The notes under the pieces were generated by a model. The model saw nothing but the letters and a program-made list of their open reading frames with translations, was not told the origin of the DNA and ran no database searches. This document shows, piece by piece, positions 62,201-64,000 of a DNA stretch of 64,000 nt (within the stretch, counting starts at the first letter, position 1; each line of letters starts with the position of its first letter). The stretch is from Dyadobacter sp. UC 10. GTDB lineage: Bacteria; Bacteroidota; Bacteroidia; Cytophagales; Spirosomataceae. The DNA lies in contig NZ_VSRN01000001.1 in assembly GCF_008369915.1 (NCBI RefSeq), positions 5,328,501 through 5,392,500 on the forward strand, read 5' to 3'. The translations under genes were made by a program, and so were the position numbers.

Positions 62201-62774
62201 GGATATCAAGCACCAGGATCTGAATAACGATGGTACCATCAACGACCTCGACAGAACTATTATCGGTCGTGGTGTCCCCAAAGGGTTTGGTACATTCCTG
62301 AATACCTTCCAGTACAAGGCATTGTCGCTGACCGTTGACCTGCAATTCATGTATGGCAATGATGTTCTCAACAGGAGCATTCACTCCGCCGAAGACCGGC
62401 AGGGGCAGGCTAACAGCTACAAAACGGTACTGAATGCCTGGACAGAAACCAATCAAAATACTGAAATCGCACAACTTCGTCCGCTGATTGCCGGCTATAC
62501 GACCGTTAATGACAGCCACAAAATTACAGACGCTTCCTTTATCCGTGGACGCAACCTGCTGCTGGCCTACACGTTTTCCCCTGAGTTAACTTCCAGGCTG
62601 AAATTAGACCGATTGAGAGTATACGGATCGGTTCAGAACTTCTTTCTGGCCACCAAATACAAAGGCTATGACCCCGAGGTTTCCAACTCCGGCGATATTC
62701 TGGAGCAGGGTGTTGCGTTGTACGACTATCCCAGACCAAGGGTATTTATGTTAGGGGTTAATGTTGGGTTTTAA
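59274..62774 (+). CDS. SusC/RagA-type TonB-dependent receptor with STN domain
   Basis: A 1166-residue outer-membrane importer. Signal peptide (QASPAANAQS), STN domain (about 45-112; RNVLLNMQKHYGVEIVFEER), a charged linker (about 112-145), carboxypeptidase-like domain (ITGKVSDENGAALPGVSVLL), plug (LDEVVVVGYGTVRKSDLTGA; STAIYGARGANGVIIVTTKR) and barrel ending VFMLGVNVGF. STN plus the upstream FecR/sigma pair predicts substrate-induced autoregulation. A DLNNDGTINDLDRTIIG dockerin-like calcium loop sits in a late extracellular segment, usual for SusC proteins. Confidence 0.95.
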   Translation: MQLKLSAKQWLAIGLTMMIQASPAANAQSLAFHSLPAKLPGAERQEMKLRNVLLNMQKHYGVEIVFEERLVGAMSISAHTVNFTESIEKNLDNVLRRSGLKYKKTRKNTFVITEADKDKKAESAKPEESALMQIPERELETAPVSLVAAIAEKQITGKVSDENGAALPGVSVLLKGTQRGTSTGAEGDFKLDIPDDQAGATLVFSFVGYKAQEVVVGNQTNLTVSMVPDDNALDEVVVVGYGTVRKSDLTGAVGVVKAEALQERPASSLSQGLSGRLSGVNVSSNSGRPGGRTTIRIRGISSLSVANDPLYVIDGVIISSPVQDVGSGRVGLVNGSSPIDYLNPNDIASIEVLKDASSTAIYGARGANGVIIVTTKRGTSGGGRVTYDSDFSLGVLPKKLPLLNAKEFLEVEDRAFLNARKYDPDAFDAAGNSTKYTDPKLKRTNPLLFDTQGNPLYDTDWQDETFKPAFTQNHQLGFTGGTEKGTFGAFLNYRNEDGLAAGSWQKRFAGRFVFDTQIKSWLKVGGTLGYTDQNEKQVDILGGGGITMMRQVLEGLPIIPVKYPDGSWASNRDYPGMEGGDSPLRVGTDVLNLLKTQTVLGNMYVAINLAEGLELRSTIGTNIINQRTDYFAPRGMKYISDNGDAYVDNNRFNSWQFENYLTYNKEFGKIHNINAMAGLSWQHMDQFRNRASTQGFTDSFFQYNNLGVGASPQAPSSYSLAYGLNSYFARLNYTLLNKYLFTFTGRADGSSKFGGNNQFAFFPSAAVAWRVMEEEFMKGVPSISNLKLRASYGVTGNSEIPAYRALAGLGNYTVIFGGVRNSGIGTGRIANPDLRWEKTQQIDVGLELGLFSNRLNFELDLYRRKVEDMLLNAPLPYSSGYANIYSNVGSMQNTGVEFALNTTNVRTEAFSWNTTFNISVNKNKVLTLANKNAPIIQGNTIIQVGEPVGSFFGRITQGTWGSDEADEAKRYGLESGDIKHQDLNNDGTINDLDRTIIGRGVPKGFGTFLNTFQYKALSLTVDLQFMYGNDVLNRSIHSAEDRQGQANSYKTVLNAWTETNQNTEIAQLRPLIAGYTTVNDSHKITDASFIRGRNLLLAYTFSPELTSRLKLDRLRVYGSVQNFFLATKYKGYDPEVSNSGDILEQGVALYDYPRPRVFMLGVNVGF

Positions 62775-62802
62775 TTAAAGGCGGACTTTTAAAGAAGAAA
62801 CA

Positions 62803-64000
62803 ATGAGACAGATAACAAGAAAATATAAATTGCTGATCGCCCTTTTCGGCACATTGTGTATAACGGGTTGCTCCGATTTTTTGAACGAGAATGATCCCAG
62901 TAACTTCACGGAGGACACCTATTTCAACAAACCGGAACATGCCAGAAGCTCTGTGAATGCCGCTTATGACGCTCTAAGGAGTATAACTGCCAGTGGCTTT
63001 GGCGGTGGCCCCTGGGTGATGACAGAATTTGCTACCGGACAGGCCGGCACCGATCTGGGCCAGGCGACCAGCAGCTATTTTGTAAAGGACCTCACCAACA
63101 CGGCGGAGAATGCCTATGGTACAGCTTACTGGCAAAATTATTACCGGGGTATCGGCAACGCCAACCTTTCCATAGCCAAGATCCCGCAAATTAAAATGGA
63201 TGCCGCTGAGGCAACAAGACTGCTTGGAGAGGCACACTTCCTTCGTGCCTGGTACTACTTTACGCTGGTGCAGCTCTTTAAAGATATACCGTTGATTACG
63301 GAACCTGTATCCCTGGAGTCGGAGCAATTAAGGCCATCTCAGGCTCCTGCGGAAGACGTTTATAACCTGATCGTGGAAGATCTGAAAACTGCGGAGGCAG
63401 CCGGGTTGCCATGGACTGACGCATCGGGGAAAGCGAGCCTCGGGGCTGTGAAATCTTTGCTTGCGAAAGTATATCTGACCATGGCAGGTTATCCATTACA
63501 AAAAGGAGCCGCCTATTATGAGCTGGCAGCGAAAAAAGCAGAAGAGGTGATTGATTCCAAGCAGTTTAAGCTATTTTCCAGTTATGCTGATTTGCACGAT
63601 CCGACAAAAAAGAACGTCGAGGAGAATATTTTCATGGCGCAGTTCAGGACGCAAATCTTACCGGGGAACTGGCAGGAATTGATCATTCCCTACAACAAGG
63701 CTATTTCAGCCTACTCGGCTGAAACTGGCGGGATCTATGCAACCAACGATTTTATAAGATCGTACGATCCGGCGGATCTGCGTGCGAAGGAAGGACAGTT
63801 TTTCATTACCAAGTTCACACATGAAGCTGACCGCAAATTGACAGTGGATCTGGGCGGGTACTTCGTTTACAAACTTTTTGACGTGGCGGCTCATACCTCC
63901 ACAGCTAATAGTGATTTGAACTGGACGCTTATCCGTTATGCGGATATACTGCTGACTTATGCCGAAGCCTCCAATGAAGTAAGCGGGCCGACTGCCAAAG
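62803..64000 (+). CDS. RagB/SusD lipoprotein, 3' end beyond the window
   Basis: About 399 codons visible from the ATG at 62803. Lipoprotein signal (LCITGC, cysteine 23), then the RagB layout: SDFLNENDPSNFTEDTYFNK, WQNYYRGIGNANLSIAKIPQ, LGEAHFLRAWYYFTLVQLFK, and WTLIRYADILLTYAEASNEV just before the edge. Pairs with the preceding SusC (28-bp gap). The C-terminal quarter is missing from this window. Confidence 0.93.
   Translation, partial: MRQITRKYKLLIALFGTLCITGCSDFLNENDPSNFTEDTYFNKPEHARSSVNAAYDALRSITASGFGGGPWVMTEFATGQAGTDLGQATSSYFVKDLTNTAENAYGTAYWQNYYRGIGNANLSIAKIPQIKMDAAEATRLLGEAHFLRAWYYFTLVQLFKDIPLITEPVSLESEQLRPSQAPAEDVYNLIVEDLKTAEAAGLPWTDASGKASLGAVKSLLAKVYLTMAGYPLQKGAAYYELAAKKAEEVIDSKQFKLFSSYADLHDPTKKNVEENIFMAQFRTQILPGNWQELIIPYNKAISAYSAETGGIYATNDFIRSYDPADLRAKEGQFFITKFTHEADRKLTVDLGGYFVYKLFDVAAHTSTANSDLNWTLIRYADILLTYAEASNEVSGPTAK

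Overview
The window looks like a chromosomal piece of a Bacteroidota bacterium of the Cytophagales/Spirosomaceae type; Dyadobacter is my best guess, by inference from gene style only. The signs are three SusC/SusD outer-membrane uptake pairs, FecR-type anti-sigma factors, two-FtsX-domain permeases, type IX secretion (T9SS) C-terminal domains, a gliding-motility-associated domain, many short-lipobox lipoproteins and weak Shine-Dalgarno signals. I saw no rRNA, tRNA, CRISPR array or intact insertion sequence.

Layout. 1-4.9 kb: the 5' part of a class A penicillin-binding protein, then small lipoproteins and a VOC-fold protein. 4.9-15.1 kb: a secreted PHP-type metallohydrolase divergent from an ECF sigma / FecR / SusC (with STN domain) / SusD / DUF6528 operon ending in a clear terminator. 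15.2-19.5 kb: two secreted proteins and an FtsX-type permease. 19.9-23.0 kb: a second ECF sigma with a zinc-finger/HEAT anti-sigma, a DUF4097-like surface protein and a DUF5694 protein. 23.2-35.2 kb: a minus-strand accessory island headed by a giant SpvB/FG-GAP/RHS protein with a toxin-like C-terminus, followed by two paralogous lipoproteins, an orphan copy of the toxin tail, a nonsense-split gene and assorted small secreted proteins. 35.7-49.9 kb: a CDF-like transporter, then a two-component system whose kinase carries a PhnD-like binding domain, a sigma-54 activator, SusC/SusD, an alkaline-phosphatase-superfamily hydrolase, a TIGR03364-type FAD oxidoreductase, a calcineurin-like phosphoesterase and a DUF5690 transporter. 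50-57 kb: a barstar-like protein, a membrane-protein/metzincin pair, DUF2141, a GH95-like enzyme, an HD hydrolase and a zinc-ribbon protein. 57.5-64 kb: a third ECF sigma / FecR / SusC (with STN) / SusD operon, cut by the window end.

Two systems deserve most attention. The first is the 36.8-49.9 kb locus, which I read as an integrated sense-import-degrade system for an organophosphonate or phosphonate-bearing molecule: a PhnD-fused kinase and sigma-54 activator next to a SusCD operon. That operon has a plausible sigma-54 promoter and repeated TCATCAA motifs upstream. The second is the RHS toxin-immunity locus, where a remnant of the toxin's last codons lies between the two candidate immunity genes with the same toxin-stop/immunity-start overlap, a fossil of cassette duplication.

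A regulatory contrast runs through the window: both SusC proteins that carry an STN signalling domain are encoded behind a sigma/FecR pair, while the SusC lacking STN is encoded behind the two-component system.
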